DNA from: Burkholderiales bacterium
GTDB lineage: Bacteria; Pseudomonadota; Gammaproteobacteria; Burkholderiales; Burkholderiaceae_C
Direction: 5' to 3'
DNA: 64,000 nt
Assembly: GCA_028868825.1 (NCBI GenBank)
Contig: JAGWTU010000019.1
Span: 31,657-95,656, forward strand
Position numbers and translations under genes: made by a program. Shown piece after piece: positions 38,698 through 50,964 of this stretch (the first letter of the stretch is position 1; each line of letters opens with the position of its first letter). Under the pieces are notes generated by a model that saw nothing but the letters and a program-made list of their open reading frames with translations, was not told the DNA's origin and ran no database searches.

Positions 38698-39644
38698 TGC
38701 GAGCGCCCTTGATGCGCTGGCCCGGCGGACCCGCCGTCCAGGCCGGGATCGCCCTGGCTGCGCTCGCGCTGCTGCCGCTGGTGCTCGGCGGCTGGGCGCT
38801 CGGCTTCGTCGCCAAGACGATGGTCTACGCGATCGCTGCGCTGAGCCTCGAACTGCTGGTCGGCGGTACCGGGCTGGTCTGCTTCGGCCAGGCGGCCTTC
38901 TTCGGCATCGGCGCCTACGCGGCGGCGCTGCTGCCCTGGCCGGCGGCGGTGCTGCCGGCGGGCATCGCCGCGGCGGCGCTGTACGCGCTGGCGGTGGGCG
39001 CGCTGTCGCTGCGCACGCGCGGCGTCTACTTCATCATGGTCACGCTGGCGTTTGCGCAGATGGCCTATTACGTCGCCCACGACACGCCGCTGGCCGGCGG
39101 CAGCGACGGCGTCTATCTCTACGCCAAGCCCAGCCTCGGCCCCGGGCTCGAACTCGACCGGCCGCTCGTCTTCTACGGCTGCGCGCTCGCGAGCCTCGCG
39201 CTCGTCTTCGGCGGCCTGGCGCTGCTGCGGCGCTCGCGCTTCGGCCGCGCGCTGGCCGGCATCCGCGCCAACGAGCAGCGCATGCGCGCCGCCGGCTATT
39301 CGACCTATGCCTACAAGCTCGCCGCCTTCACCGTCTCGGGCGCCATCGCCGGGCTCGGCGGCGTGCTGTTCGCGCTCGCCGACGGCTACGTCAACCCGGA
39401 ACTGCTGTCCTGGCATTTCAGCGGCGCGGCGCTGATCATGGTCATCCTCGGCGGCATCGGCCATCTGCGCGGCGCCGTCGTCGGCGCCTTCGCCTTCGCG
39501 CTGCTGCAGGAACTGTTCAAGTCCGAGGCCGTCTTCGGCGCCTGGTCGCGGCATTGGCAGCTCGGGCTCGGGCTGACCATCATCGCCTGCGTGGCCGGGT
39601 TGCCGCGCGGCCTCATCGGTCTCGTCTCGAGGGCACCGCGATGA
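38697..39644 (+). CDS. ABC permease, LivM family
   Basis: Second permease subunit, 315 aa with about nine membrane helices. Contains GLVCFGQAAFFGIGAYAAALL, the coupling loop RSRFGRALAGIRANEQRMRAAGYSTYAYKL and MVILGGIGHLRGAVVGA. Its stop overlaps the LivG start by 4 bp. Unlike the second importer in this window, LivM is separate from LivG here. Confidence 0.92.
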   Translation: MRAPLMRWPGGPAVQAGIALAALALLPLVLGGWALGFVAKTMVYAIAALSLELLVGGTGLVCFGQAAFFGIGAYAAALLPWPAAVLPAGIAAAALYALAVGALSLRTRGVYFIMVTLAFAQMAYYVAHDTPLAGGSDGVYLYAKPSLGPGLELDRPLVFYGCALASLALVFGGLALLRRSRFGRALAGIRANEQRMRAAGYSTYAYKLAAFTVSGAIAGLGGVLFALADGYVNPELLSWHFSGAALIMVILGGIGHLRGAVVGAFAFALLQELFKSEAVFGAWSRHWQLGLGLTIIACVAGLPRGLIGLVSRAPR

Positions 39645-40390
39645 GCGGCGAGTCGCTGTTGCGCGGCATCGAGCTGACGCGGCGCTGGGGCGGCCTCGTC
39701 GCCGTCGACCGCGTCTCGATCGAGCTGCAGCGCGGCAGCATCCACGCCGTCATCGGCACCAACGGGGCGGGCAAGTCGACGCTGATCAACCTGCTCTCGG
39801 GCGAGATCGCGCCCAGCAGCGGCCGCGTCGAACTGCTGGGCCACGACGTCAGCGACTGGAGCCAGCCGCGGCGCGCCCGCGCCGGGCTCGGTCGCAGCTA
39901 CCAGCGCAACACGATCTTCGCCGAGTTCACGGTGTTCGAGAACTGCCGGCTCGCGGCGCAGGCGCGCGACCAGCGGCCCTGGGACTGGTGGCATGCCGCG
40001 GCGCGCAGCCCGGCGAGCACGCAGGCCGCGCAGGCGGCGCTCGAGCGCGCGGGCCTGGCCGATCTCGCTGAACGCGGTGCATCGACGCTGGCCCATGGCC
40101 AGAAGCGCCAGCTCGAGATCGCGATGTGCCTGGCCACCGGCCCCGAGGTGCTGCTGCTCGACGAGCCGCTGGCCGGCATGGGCGCCGACGAGACCGAGCG
40201 CATGCTGGCGCTGCTCGCCGAACTGCGCGCCGGCCACGCGATCCTGCTCGTCGAGCACGACATGGACGCCGTGTTCCGCATCGCCGATCGCATCACGGTG
40301 ATGGTCAACGGCGCCGTGCTCGCGTCCGACACGCCGGCGGCCGTCCGCGCGAGCCCGCTCGTGCGCGCCGCCTACCTCGGCGAGGCCTGA
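39641..40390 (+). CDS. ABC ATPase, LivG family
   Basis: ATPase of 249 aa. Walker A GTNGAGKSTLIN, the LivG-type signature AHGQKRQLEIAMCLA in place of canonical LSGGQ, Walker B EVLLLDEPLAGMG, and H-loop VEHDMDAVF. Energises import together with LivF. Followed by livF with no gap. Confidence 0.93.
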   Translation: MSGESLLRGIELTRRWGGLVAVDRVSIELQRGSIHAVIGTNGAGKSTLINLLSGEIAPSSGRVELLGHDVSDWSQPRRARAGLGRSYQRNTIFAEFTVFENCRLAAQARDQRPWDWWHAAARSPASTQAAQAALERAGLADLAERGASTLAHGQKRQLEIAMCLATGPEVLLLDEPLAGMGADETERMLALLAELRAGHAILLVEHDMDAVFRIADRITVMVNGAVLASDTPAAVRASPLVRAAYLGEA

Positions 40391-41101
<711 letters not shown>

Positions 41102-41129
41102 CCTGCTCCCGATGCGCCGCGCCGACCCT

Positions 41130-41870
41130 TCAGATCGGCTTGGCGAAGAGGCCTATCGTCAGCGCGATGCCGATGCCGACGATGGCGATGCGCAGCGCGC
41201 GCTCGTTGACGCGGTGCAGCGCCCAGGCCCCGGCGAGTCCGCCGGCCATCGCGCCGGCGCCGAGGACCAGCGCCGCCCACCAGTCGACGAGCGGCGAGGT
41301 CACGAAGAGCACGACGGCCGAGGCGTTCATGACGCCGGCGAGCACGTTCTTCGTCGCGCCGGCGTTGCGCGTCGGCATGCCGGCCATCGTCAGCGCGGCC
41401 AGCATCAGGAAACCGATGCCGCCGCCGAAGTAGCCGCCGTAGATGGCGATCAGGAACTGCGCCACTGCGGCACCGCTGCCACCGAGGTGGACCGTCGACT
41501 CGCCGCTCTTGCGCGCGAAGCTGCCCCAGGCGAAGACGCCGGTGGCGAACAGCACGAGCCAGGGCACGAGGCGCGCGAACACCGACGAGGGCGTGTGCAG
41601 CAGCAGCAGGCCGCCGACGGCGCCGCCGGCGATGCTGAGCAGGAACAGCGCGCGAAACGACAGCTGCGCGGCGCCGCTGACGAGGCGCCGGCCGGCCCAG
41701 CCCGAGGTCACCTGGCCCGGGAACAGCGCCACCGTCGAGGTGATGTTGGCCGCCAGCGGCGACAGCCCGGAGAGGATCAGCGCCGGCAGCGTGACGAACG
41801 AGCCGCCGCCGGCCAGCGCGTTCTGCAGGCCGGCCCAAAGTCCGGCCACGAAAATGAGTGCAAACTGCAT
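41130..41870 (-). CDS. TSUP (TauE/SafE) family permease
   Basis: Inner-membrane protein of 246 aa with about eight helices. Starts QFALIFVAGLWAGLQNALAGGGSFVTLPAL, which with the second-half IAIYGGYFGGGIGFLMLAAL gives the duplicated TSUP motif. The family moves sulfite, sulfonates or organic acids. It stands alone between the benzoate and formate dehydrogenase operons; the substrate is unknown. Confidence 0.88.
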   Translation of the reverse strand: MQFALIFVAGLWAGLQNALAGGGSFVTLPALILSGLSPLAANITSTVALFPGQVTSGWAGRRLVSGAAQLSFRALFLLSIAGGAVGGLLLLHTPSSVFARLVPWLVLFATGVFAWGSFARKSGESTVHLGGSGAAVAQFLIAIYGGYFGGGIGFLMLAALTMAGMPTRNAGATKNVLAGVMNASAVVLFVTSPLVDWWAALVLGAGAMAGGLAGAWALHRVNERALRIAIVGIGIALTIGLFAKPI

Positions 41871-41936
41871 GGTGCTCAGCTGGGGTAGCGTCGGACCCGA
41901 AGAGCGCCCGCACAGGACCCCGCATTCTGCCTACGG

Positions 41937-43648
<1,712 letters not shown>

Positions 43649-43652
<4 letters not shown>

Positions 43653-46426
43653 ACGCCGTCGATTTCGAACTCAATGGCCGCGCCGTCTCGGCGCAGCCGG
43701 GCGAGACGCTGATCGAGGTCGCGCGCCGGGTCGGCATCGAGATCCCGCACCTGTGCTACCAGGCCGGGCATGCGGCGGTCGGCAATTGCCGCTCGTGCAT
43801 GGTCGAGATCGCCGGCGAGCGCACGCTCGCACCCTCGTGCTGCCGCAAGCCGGCGCCGGGCATGAAGGTCAGCAGCGACAGCGAACGCGCGCTGCGCTCG
43901 CAGAAGCTGGTGCTCGAGCTGCTGCAGTCGGACCTGCCCGAGTCGGCGCACACGCGCCACAACGAGGTCGACGACTGGGCGCGCCGGCTCGGCCTCGGGC
44001 GGCCGCGCTTCGCGCCGCGCTCCGCACCGGTGGCCGACCTCTCGCATCCCGCGATCGCCGTGCACATGGACGCCTGCATCCAGTGCACGCGCTGCCTGCG
44101 CGCCTGCCGCGACGAGCAGGCCAACGACGTCATCGGCCTGGCGCTGCGCGGCGACGCGGCGAAGATCGTCTTCGACATCGACGATGCCATGGGTGCCTCG
44201 AGCTGCGTCGGCTGCGGCGAATGCGTGCAGGCCTGCCCGACCGGCGCGCTGATGCCGGCGCGCGATGTCGCGCTGCAGGTGCCCGACCGCGCCGTCGCTT
44301 CGGTGTGCCCGTATTGCGGCGTCGGCTGCCAGCTGACCTACCACGTCAAGGACGAGCAGATCCTCTACGTCGAGGGCCGCGACGGCCCGGCCAACCGCGG
44401 CCGGCTCTGCGTCAAGGGCCGCTACGGTTTCGATTACGCGCACCACCCGCACCGGCTGACGAAGCCGCTGATCCGCCGAGCCGACGCGCCCAAGCGCGGC
44501 GACCTCGCGCTCGACCCGGACCAGGTGATGGACTGGTTCCGCGAGGCGAGCTGGGACGAGGCGATCGAGTTCGCCGCCGGCAAGCTGGCGCGCATCCGCG
44601 ACGAGCGCGGCGCGCGCGCGCTCGCCGGCTTCGGCTCGGCCAAGGGCAGCAACGAGGAGGCCTATCTGTTCCAGAAGCTGGTGCGCACCGGCTTCGGCAG
44701 CAACAACGTCGACCATTGCACGCGGCTGTGCCATGCCTCGTCGGTGGTCGCACTGCTCGAGGGCATCGGCTCGGGCGCCGTCTCGAACCCGGTGATGGAC
44801 GTGATGCGGGCCGAGGTCGTCGTCGTCATCGGCGCCAACCCGACCGTCAACCATCCGGTCGCCGCGACCTGGATCAAGAACGCCGTGCGCCGCGGCACGA
44901 AACTCATCGTCTGCGACCCGCGGCGATCGGACCTCACGCGCATCGCGCACCGCCATCTGCAGTTCAAGCCCGACACCGATGTCGCGATGCTCAACGCGAT
45001 GATGAACGTCATCGTCACCGAGGGCCTCGTCGACGCCGAGTTCATCGCCGCGCGCACGATCGGCTACGACGAGTTGCGCCGCAACGTCGAGGGCTACAGC
45101 CCCGAGGCGATGGCGCCGATCTGCGGCATCGAGGCCTCGGTGCTGCGCGAGGTCGCGCGGCTGTACGCGAAATCCAAGGGCTCGATGATCCTCTGGGGCA
45201 TGGGCGTCTCGCAGCATGTGCACGGCACCGACAACGCGCGCTGCCTGATCGCGCTGGCGCTGATGACGGGGCAGATCGGCCGCCCCGGCACCGGTCTGCA
45301 TCCGCTGCGCGGGCAGAACAACGTGCAGGGGGCCTCGGACGCCGGGCTGATCCCGATGATGTTCCCCGACTACCAGCATGTCCAGGAGCCCGCCGTGCGG
45401 GCCCGTTTCGAGCAGGCCTGGGGCCTGCGGCCGGGAGCGCTGGATGCCCGGCCCGGCCTGACGGTGGTCGAGGTGATGCACGCGATCGAGGCCGGCGAGG
45501 TGCGCGGCCTCTACATCATGGGCGAGAACCCGGCGATGTCCGACCCCGACGTGAACCACGCGCGCAAGGCGCTGGCCGCGCTCGAGCACCTCGTCGTGCA
45601 GGACATCTTCCTCACCGAGACCGCCGCCTTCGCCGACGTCGTGCTGCCGGCCAGCGCCTTCCCCGAGAAGACCGGCACCTTCACGAACACCGACCGCATG
45701 GTGCAGATGGGCCGCCAGGCGATCGCGCCGCCGGGCGACGCGCGCCAGGACCTGTGGATCATCGAGCGCATGGCGCGGCGGCTCGGTCTCGACTGGCGCT
45801 ACGGCAGCGTCGCCGAGGTCTTCGACGAGATGCGGCACACCATGCCGAGCATCGCCGGCATCACCTGGGAGCGGCTCGAACGCGAGCATGCCGTGACCTA
45901 CCCCTGTCGCCACGAGGGCGATCCGGGCGAGCCGGTGGTGTTCACCGACGATTTCCCGCGCGAAGGCGGCAAGGCCCGCTTCGTTCCAGCCGACATCATC
46001 CCCGCCGATGAGCGGCCCGACGCCGAGTACTCGCTGGTGCTGATCACCGGCCGGCAGCTCGAGCATTGGCATACCGGCAGCATGACGCGGCGGGCGACCG
46101 TGCTCGACGCGATCGAGCCCGATCCGGTGGCGCTGGTGCACCCGCTGGACCTCGCCGAGATGGGCGCGGCGCCGGGGCAGCTGATCACGATCACCTCGCG
46201 CCGTGGCGAGGTCGTGCTCTACGGCCGCGCCGACGAGGGCACCCCGCGCGGCGCGGTCTTCGTGCCGTTCTGCTACTACGAGGCGGCGATCAACCGGCTC
46301 ACGAACGCCGCACTCGACCCCGACGCGAAGATTCCCGAATTCAAGTATTGCGCGGTGCGCATCCAGGCCGGCGGCGCCGCGCCGCACCAGGGGAGCTTCG
46401 GCGGCGGCGTCGCGCTGCGGGCTTGA
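43649..46426 (+). CDS. Formate dehydrogenase alpha subunit (Mo/W-bis-MGD, Cys-type)
   Basis: Catalytic subunit of 925 aa oxidising formate to CO2. N-terminal NuoG-like part: 2Fe-2S (HLCYQAGHAAVGNCRSCMVE), then two 4Fe-4S ferredoxin motifs (CIQCTRCLRACR, CVGCGECVQACP). Next the Fe4S4 of the molybdopterin domain (CPYCGVGCQLTYH...GRLCVKGR). The metal-ligand cysteine is C361 followed by H362 (RLCHASS); no TGA codon is used, so this is a Cys, not a selenocysteine, enzyme. The C-terminal cap binds molybdopterin. With the fused beta subunit it forms a compact NAD-reducing enzyme; fdhD, gamma and delta genes are not seen here. Formate released in the box pathway is a likely substrate. Confidence 0.93.
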
Positions 46427-46571
46427 CCCGGGCTGTCGGTCGCCTTTACAGCGGCGCCGCCCTGGGTCGGGCGGCGGGCCGCTCGAGGGCGGAAAAAGGC
46501 CCGCGGATCAACGATCTAGGGGCCCCGTCGCGCGTCGGGCGCGAAGCTTGCATGAATCTTCCAGAGATTCC
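46427..46571. other. Spacer before PEP-CTERM gene, inverted repeat
   Basis: 145 bp between the formate dehydrogenase alpha stop and the next ATG. It contains a GCGGGCC/GGCCCGC inverted repeat (46474-46504) with an 18-nt loop and an A5 run, possibly a terminator on the leftward strand or a leader structure. No gene is apparent. Confidence 0.35.
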
Positions 46572-47228
46572 ATGGAGCTGCCCTTGAAATTCATCACCCG
46601 CATCCGCGCCGCCGGCCGTTGCATTGCCCTCGCGGCCGGTCTGGCGGCGATCGCCCCCGCGCAGGCGGCGCTCATCGTCGGCGTCTGGGATCCGGTCTAT
46701 GGCCCGCCCTTCCCGAACCTGGGCTGGAGCGGCAACATCACGCTGTTTGCACCGAACTCCTGCGTCTCGCTGGCCGCCGGTACGTACAACAACGACGGCC
46801 TGTCCTGTGCGCTGATCACCGTCGTCTCGGCGCAGGTCGATTTCTGGAACACCGCGAATCCGGCCGTGACGCTCGAGACGCTGAATTTCGGCAGCGACGT
46901 CAGCATCGGCAGCTTCGCCGTCGACGGCGCCGGCACCGTGACCGCCTTCGGCAGCGACATCATCGGCACCGAGCTCAGCGGCCTCGCGCTCGCGGGCAAC
47001 GACTATTTCGGCCTCGGCTTCGACATCGTCGCCAACAAGACGCAGGCGAATCTGTACTACACCTCGGCCGCCGGCCTGCCCGTCGGGCCGCCGCCGCTGT
47101 ACGGCTTCGACGGCGTCAGCGGCACGCCGGGTGCGGTCGGCCTGACGCAGATCCCGGAGCCGGGCAGCATCGCCCTCGTCGGCGCCGCGCTGCTGGCCGC
47201 CGCCGTCGTGCGCCGCCGTCGCGGCTGA
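46572..47228 (+). CDS. PEP-CTERM secreted protein
   Basis: Exported protein of 218 aa. Signal peptide to about residue 28 (APAQAA), a beta-rich middle (NSCVSLAAGTYNNDGLSC with two cysteines, LETLNFGSDVSIGSF), and a C-terminal sorting signal PEPGSIALVGAALLAAAVV plus RRRR. Processed and anchored by an exosortase, the gene for which is not in the window. Function unknown; such proteins often accompany exopolysaccharide. A short ATG frame just upstream in another frame is not considered coding. Confidence 0.8.
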   Translation: MELPLKFITRIRAAGRCIALAAGLAAIAPAQAALIVGVWDPVYGPPFPNLGWSGNITLFAPNSCVSLAAGTYNNDGLSCALITVVSAQVDFWNTANPAVTLETLNFGSDVSIGSFAVDGAGTVTAFGSDIIGTELSGLALAGNDYFGLGFDIVANKTQANLYYTSAAGLPVGPPPLYGFDGVSGTPGAVGLTQIPEPGSIALVGAALLAAAVVRRRRG

Positions 47229-47255
47229 GGCCGCGCGCATTGCAGCCCCGCCGGC

Positions 47256-50135
47256 TCAGGCCGGCGTCGCAGGCTGAGAGGATGGCGAGGACGGCGTCAA
47301 GGCGAGCGCCGCAGCCAGGGCCTCGCTGAGCGTCCACAGGCTGCCCTGGCTCCACAGCCGGTCCTGTTCCTCGGTGCCCAGCTGCTGGCGCAGCGCCGCC
47401 AGCCTTTCCTCGCGCCGCCGTTCACGGTACGGAGGCAGCCCCAATCCCAAGGCCTGCCGCGCCGCTTCGCCGGCGGCTCGAAGCTGCAGCGCGACGTCGT
47501 GGCGCGCCAGTGCGGCCGCCAGCTCGGCGTGCATTTCCAGGCCCTCGATGGCTTCGGCGCGCATTTCGTAGGCCTGGAACGCGCGCAGCGCATCGCCGAG
47601 CCGACCGCGCGCCGCTTCGATGCGGCCTTCGCGCAGCGCCTGCTCGCCCTGCGAGAGCAGGGCCCGCGCGGCGCCGATGCGGTCGCCGACTTGCAGGCAC
47701 AGGTCGAGCGAGCGCTGCAGGTGGTCGGCGTCGGCGTCGCCGCCGCGCATCAGCGGTATCACGGCCAGCAGCCATTCGCTCTCGCCCTCGTACTCCCGGT
47801 TCTGCACCTCGCGCGCCAGCGCCAGCGCCTCGCGGCCATGGGCCAGCGCCTCGTCCCAGCTGTCGCGATGGACGGCGATCTCGGCCAGGTGCAGTTGCGC
47901 GACCGTCTCGCCGACGCGATGACCGGCGCGGCGCAGCAGGCCCAGCGCCTCGGTCTCCGATCGCAGCGCCGCCTCGGCATGCCCCGTGGCGAGCTGCGCC
48001 ATCGCCATCGTCGAAAGCGTGAGCGCGACGTCGGCATCGCCGCCTTCGGCCCGCCGCAGCGCCAGGCAGGTCTCGAGCTGCTGCAGCGCCTGGGCGGCGT
48101 CGCCCTGGGTATGCGCGAGGGCGGCACCGACGTAGAGGATGTGCGCGCGCTCGAGAGGGCCCGCGTGGACCGCCGCGAGCGCCGCCCGCACCAGTTCGCG
48201 GCCCTCGGCGATGCGCCCGCGCATGACCCAGAAGCCCTGCAGCGCCACCGGCATTTTCGCCGCCAGCAGCGGATCGGCGCCGCCGGCGCGCGCCAGCGCC
48301 ATCGCCGCGCGCAGGTTGTCGAGATCGGCCTCGCCGCGGCGCGCCCATTCGGCCTGCTCGGCGCCGCCGAACAGGCCGTTGCGGACATGCTTGGCCAGGT
48401 CCCAGTAATGCTCGCAATGGCGCCGCGCCGTCGCCGCGGCGTCGCCGCTGCCCTCGAGCTTGCCGCGCGCATAGTCGCGCAGCGTCTCGAGCATGCGGTA
48501 GCGCGTCGCCACGCCGCTGCGCTCGGCCGTCACGAGCGACTTGTCGATGAGCGATTCGATGCCGTCGAGGATGTCCAGCGGGTCCAGCGGATCGGCACCG
48601 CAGACCGCCTCGGCCGCGGCGAGATCGAAGCCGCCGGCGAACGGGGCCAGGCGCTGGAACAGCGTCTGTTCGGCCGGCTGCAGCAGGTCGTAGGACCAGT
48701 CGACGAGCGCGCGCAGCGTCTGCTGGCGCTGCTGCAGCACGCGCGAGCCGCCGGTGAGCAGCCGGTAGCGGTCGCCCAGGCGCTGGTTGATCTCGGCCAC
48801 GGATAGCGAGCGCACGCGCGCCGCCGCGAGCTCGAGCGCCAGCGGGATGCCCTCGAGCCGCGCCACCAGCTCGGCGACCTGCGGCAGCGTCGTCGCGTCG
48901 AGCGCGAAATCCGCACGCTGGGCGCGCGCGCGCTCGGCGAACAGCCGCACCGCCGTCGATCCCGCGAGCCGCTGCGCATCGTCGCCGGGTGCGGGCAGCG
49001 GCAGCGGCGAGACGGCATAGAGGGTCTCGCCGGGCACGTGCAGCGCGCTGCGGCTCGAGGCCACGATGCGCAGCGCCGGCGCGGCGCGCAGCAGCGCGTG
49101 CACGAGCGCCGCCGCGGCCTCGACCAGATGCTCGCAGTTGTCGACGACGAGCAGCAGCCGGCGCTGGCGCAGCTGCTCGCCCATCGCCTGCAGCAGCGGC
49201 CGCCCCGGCTCGTCCTTGATCTGCAGCAACTGCGCCGCCTCCTCGACGACGCGCGCCGGCTCCTGCAGGCGCGAGAGGTCGAGGAACCAGGTGCCGTCGG
49301 GGTAGTCGGCGCGCAGCATGGCGGCGAGCTCGAGCGACAGCCGCGTCTTGCCCAGCCCCCCCATGCCCAGCAGCGTGACCAGGCGCGAGCCACGCAGCGC
49401 CGTCTTCAGTTCGGCCAGTTCATGCTCGCGACCGACGAAGGACGAGGCCTGTTCGGGCAGGTTGCCGGGCACCTCGCGCAGCGGGATCCAGCGCTCGCCG
49501 CTGCGCACGACGCGCAGGGCCTTGTCGTTGTCGCGCGGCGGCGCGGTCGCGGTGTCGGCGCGCTCGCAGATCTCGATCGGCTCGGCCACGCCCTTGATCA
49601 GCCAATGCCCGTGCGAGTGCAGCTCGAACTGCGCCAGCGACTGCGCGGCGTCGCGGCTGAGGAGGGTCTGGCCGCCGCCGGCCAGCGCCATCACGCGCGC
49701 CGCGATCGGCTTGGCCAGGCCGTCGACCTCGAGCGGCTTGGCACCGCGCGCGACATCGTCGGCCGGGTTCTCGCGCAGCAGCACGGCGCCGACATGGAGC
49801 CCGGCGCGCGCGCGCAGCGGCGGCTCCAGCGTCGCCAAGGCCGCGTGGTAGGCGGCAGCGTAGGCGAGCGCGTCGGCGGCGTCCTCGAACAGCAGCAGCA
49901 TGCCGTCGGTCTTGTCGATCTCGCGCCCGCGGTGCGGCGGCAGCAGCTCGCGCGCGAGCCGGTCATGCGCCGTCCACAGCCGCGCCATCGCCGCGTCGCC
50001 CAGCGTTTCCGCCAGGCGGGTGCTGTCGACGACATCGGTCAGGAGCAGGGCGCGGATGTCGCTCACGGGCGTCGAATCAACACTGACGAATATACGGCCG
50101 GCGATTGTGCCCGTGCCAGCGCACGCCACTTTCAA
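47256..50135 (-). CDS. Class III cyclase / NB-ARC ATPase / TPR signalling protein
   Basis: Large cytoplasmic protein of up to 959 aa. N-terminal residues about 25-200 match a class III nucleotide cyclase fold (ALLLTDVVDSTRLAETLGD, DKTDGMLLLFEDAADAL, RAGLHVGAV), where the second metal Asp is in KTDG; activity needs testing. Next an NB-ARC/AAA ATPase about 235-560 (GREHELAELK, LLGMGGLGKTRLS Walker A near 253-261, LLLVVDNCEHL Walker B, winged helix RYRMLETLRDYA), then helical TPR-like repeats from about 600 to 900. This AfsR/MalT-like layout suits a ligand-gated signalling switch. GTG 50066, at the head of the cyclase domain, is an alternative start. Confidence 0.8.
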   Translation of the reverse strand: MKVACAGTGTIAGRIFVSVDSTPVSDIRALLLTDVVDSTRLAETLGDAAMARLWTAHDRLARELLPPHRGREIDKTDGMLLLFEDAADALAYAAAYHAALATLEPPLRARAGLHVGAVLLRENPADDVARGAKPLEVDGLAKPIAARVMALAGGGQTLLSRDAAQSLAQFELHSHGHWLIKGVAEPIEICERADTATAPPRDNDKALRVVRSGERWIPLREVPGNLPEQASSFVGREHELAELKTALRGSRLVTLLGMGGLGKTRLSLELAAMLRADYPDGTWFLDLSRLQEPARVVEEAAQLLQIKDEPGRPLLQAMGEQLRQRRLLLVVDNCEHLVEAAAALVHALLRAAPALRIVASSRSALHVPGETLYAVSPLPLPAPGDDAQRLAGSTAVRLFAERARAQRADFALDATTLPQVAELVARLEGIPLALELAAARVRSLSVAEINQRLGDRYRLLTGGSRVLQQRQQTLRALVDWSYDLLQPAEQTLFQRLAPFAGGFDLAAAEAVCGADPLDPLDILDGIESLIDKSLVTAERSGVATRYRMLETLRDYARGKLEGSGDAAATARRHCEHYWDLAKHVRNGLFGGAEQAEWARRGEADLDNLRAAMALARAGGADPLLAAKMPVALQGFWVMRGRIAEGRELVRAALAAVHAGPLERAHILYVGAALAHTQGDAAQALQQLETCLALRRAEGGDADVALTLSTMAMAQLATGHAEAALRSETEALGLLRRAGHRVGETVAQLHLAEIAVHRDSWDEALAHGREALALAREVQNREYEGESEWLLAVIPLMRGGDADADHLQRSLDLCLQVGDRIGAARALLSQGEQALREGRIEAARGRLGDALRAFQAYEMRAEAIEGLEMHAELAAALARHDVALQLRAAGEAARQALGLGLPPYRERRREERLAALRQQLGTEEQDRLWSQGSLWTLSEALAAALALTPSSPSSQPATPA

Positions 50136-50213
50136 GCAGACGCCGCGGAAGCGGCTCCGCCGGGCCGCCAGCGTCGCCCCCTGGGGCGAGGCGCCGCAGG
50201 CGCTCCGGGGGGG

Positions 50214-50957
<744 letters not shown>

Positions 50958-50964
50958 CTCGCCC

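Noticed and set aside
46551..46586. Short ATG frame (MNLPEIPWSCP) before the PEP-CTERM gene
   Set aside because: Eleven codons, no ribosome site, ends just inside the downstream gene; probably chance.
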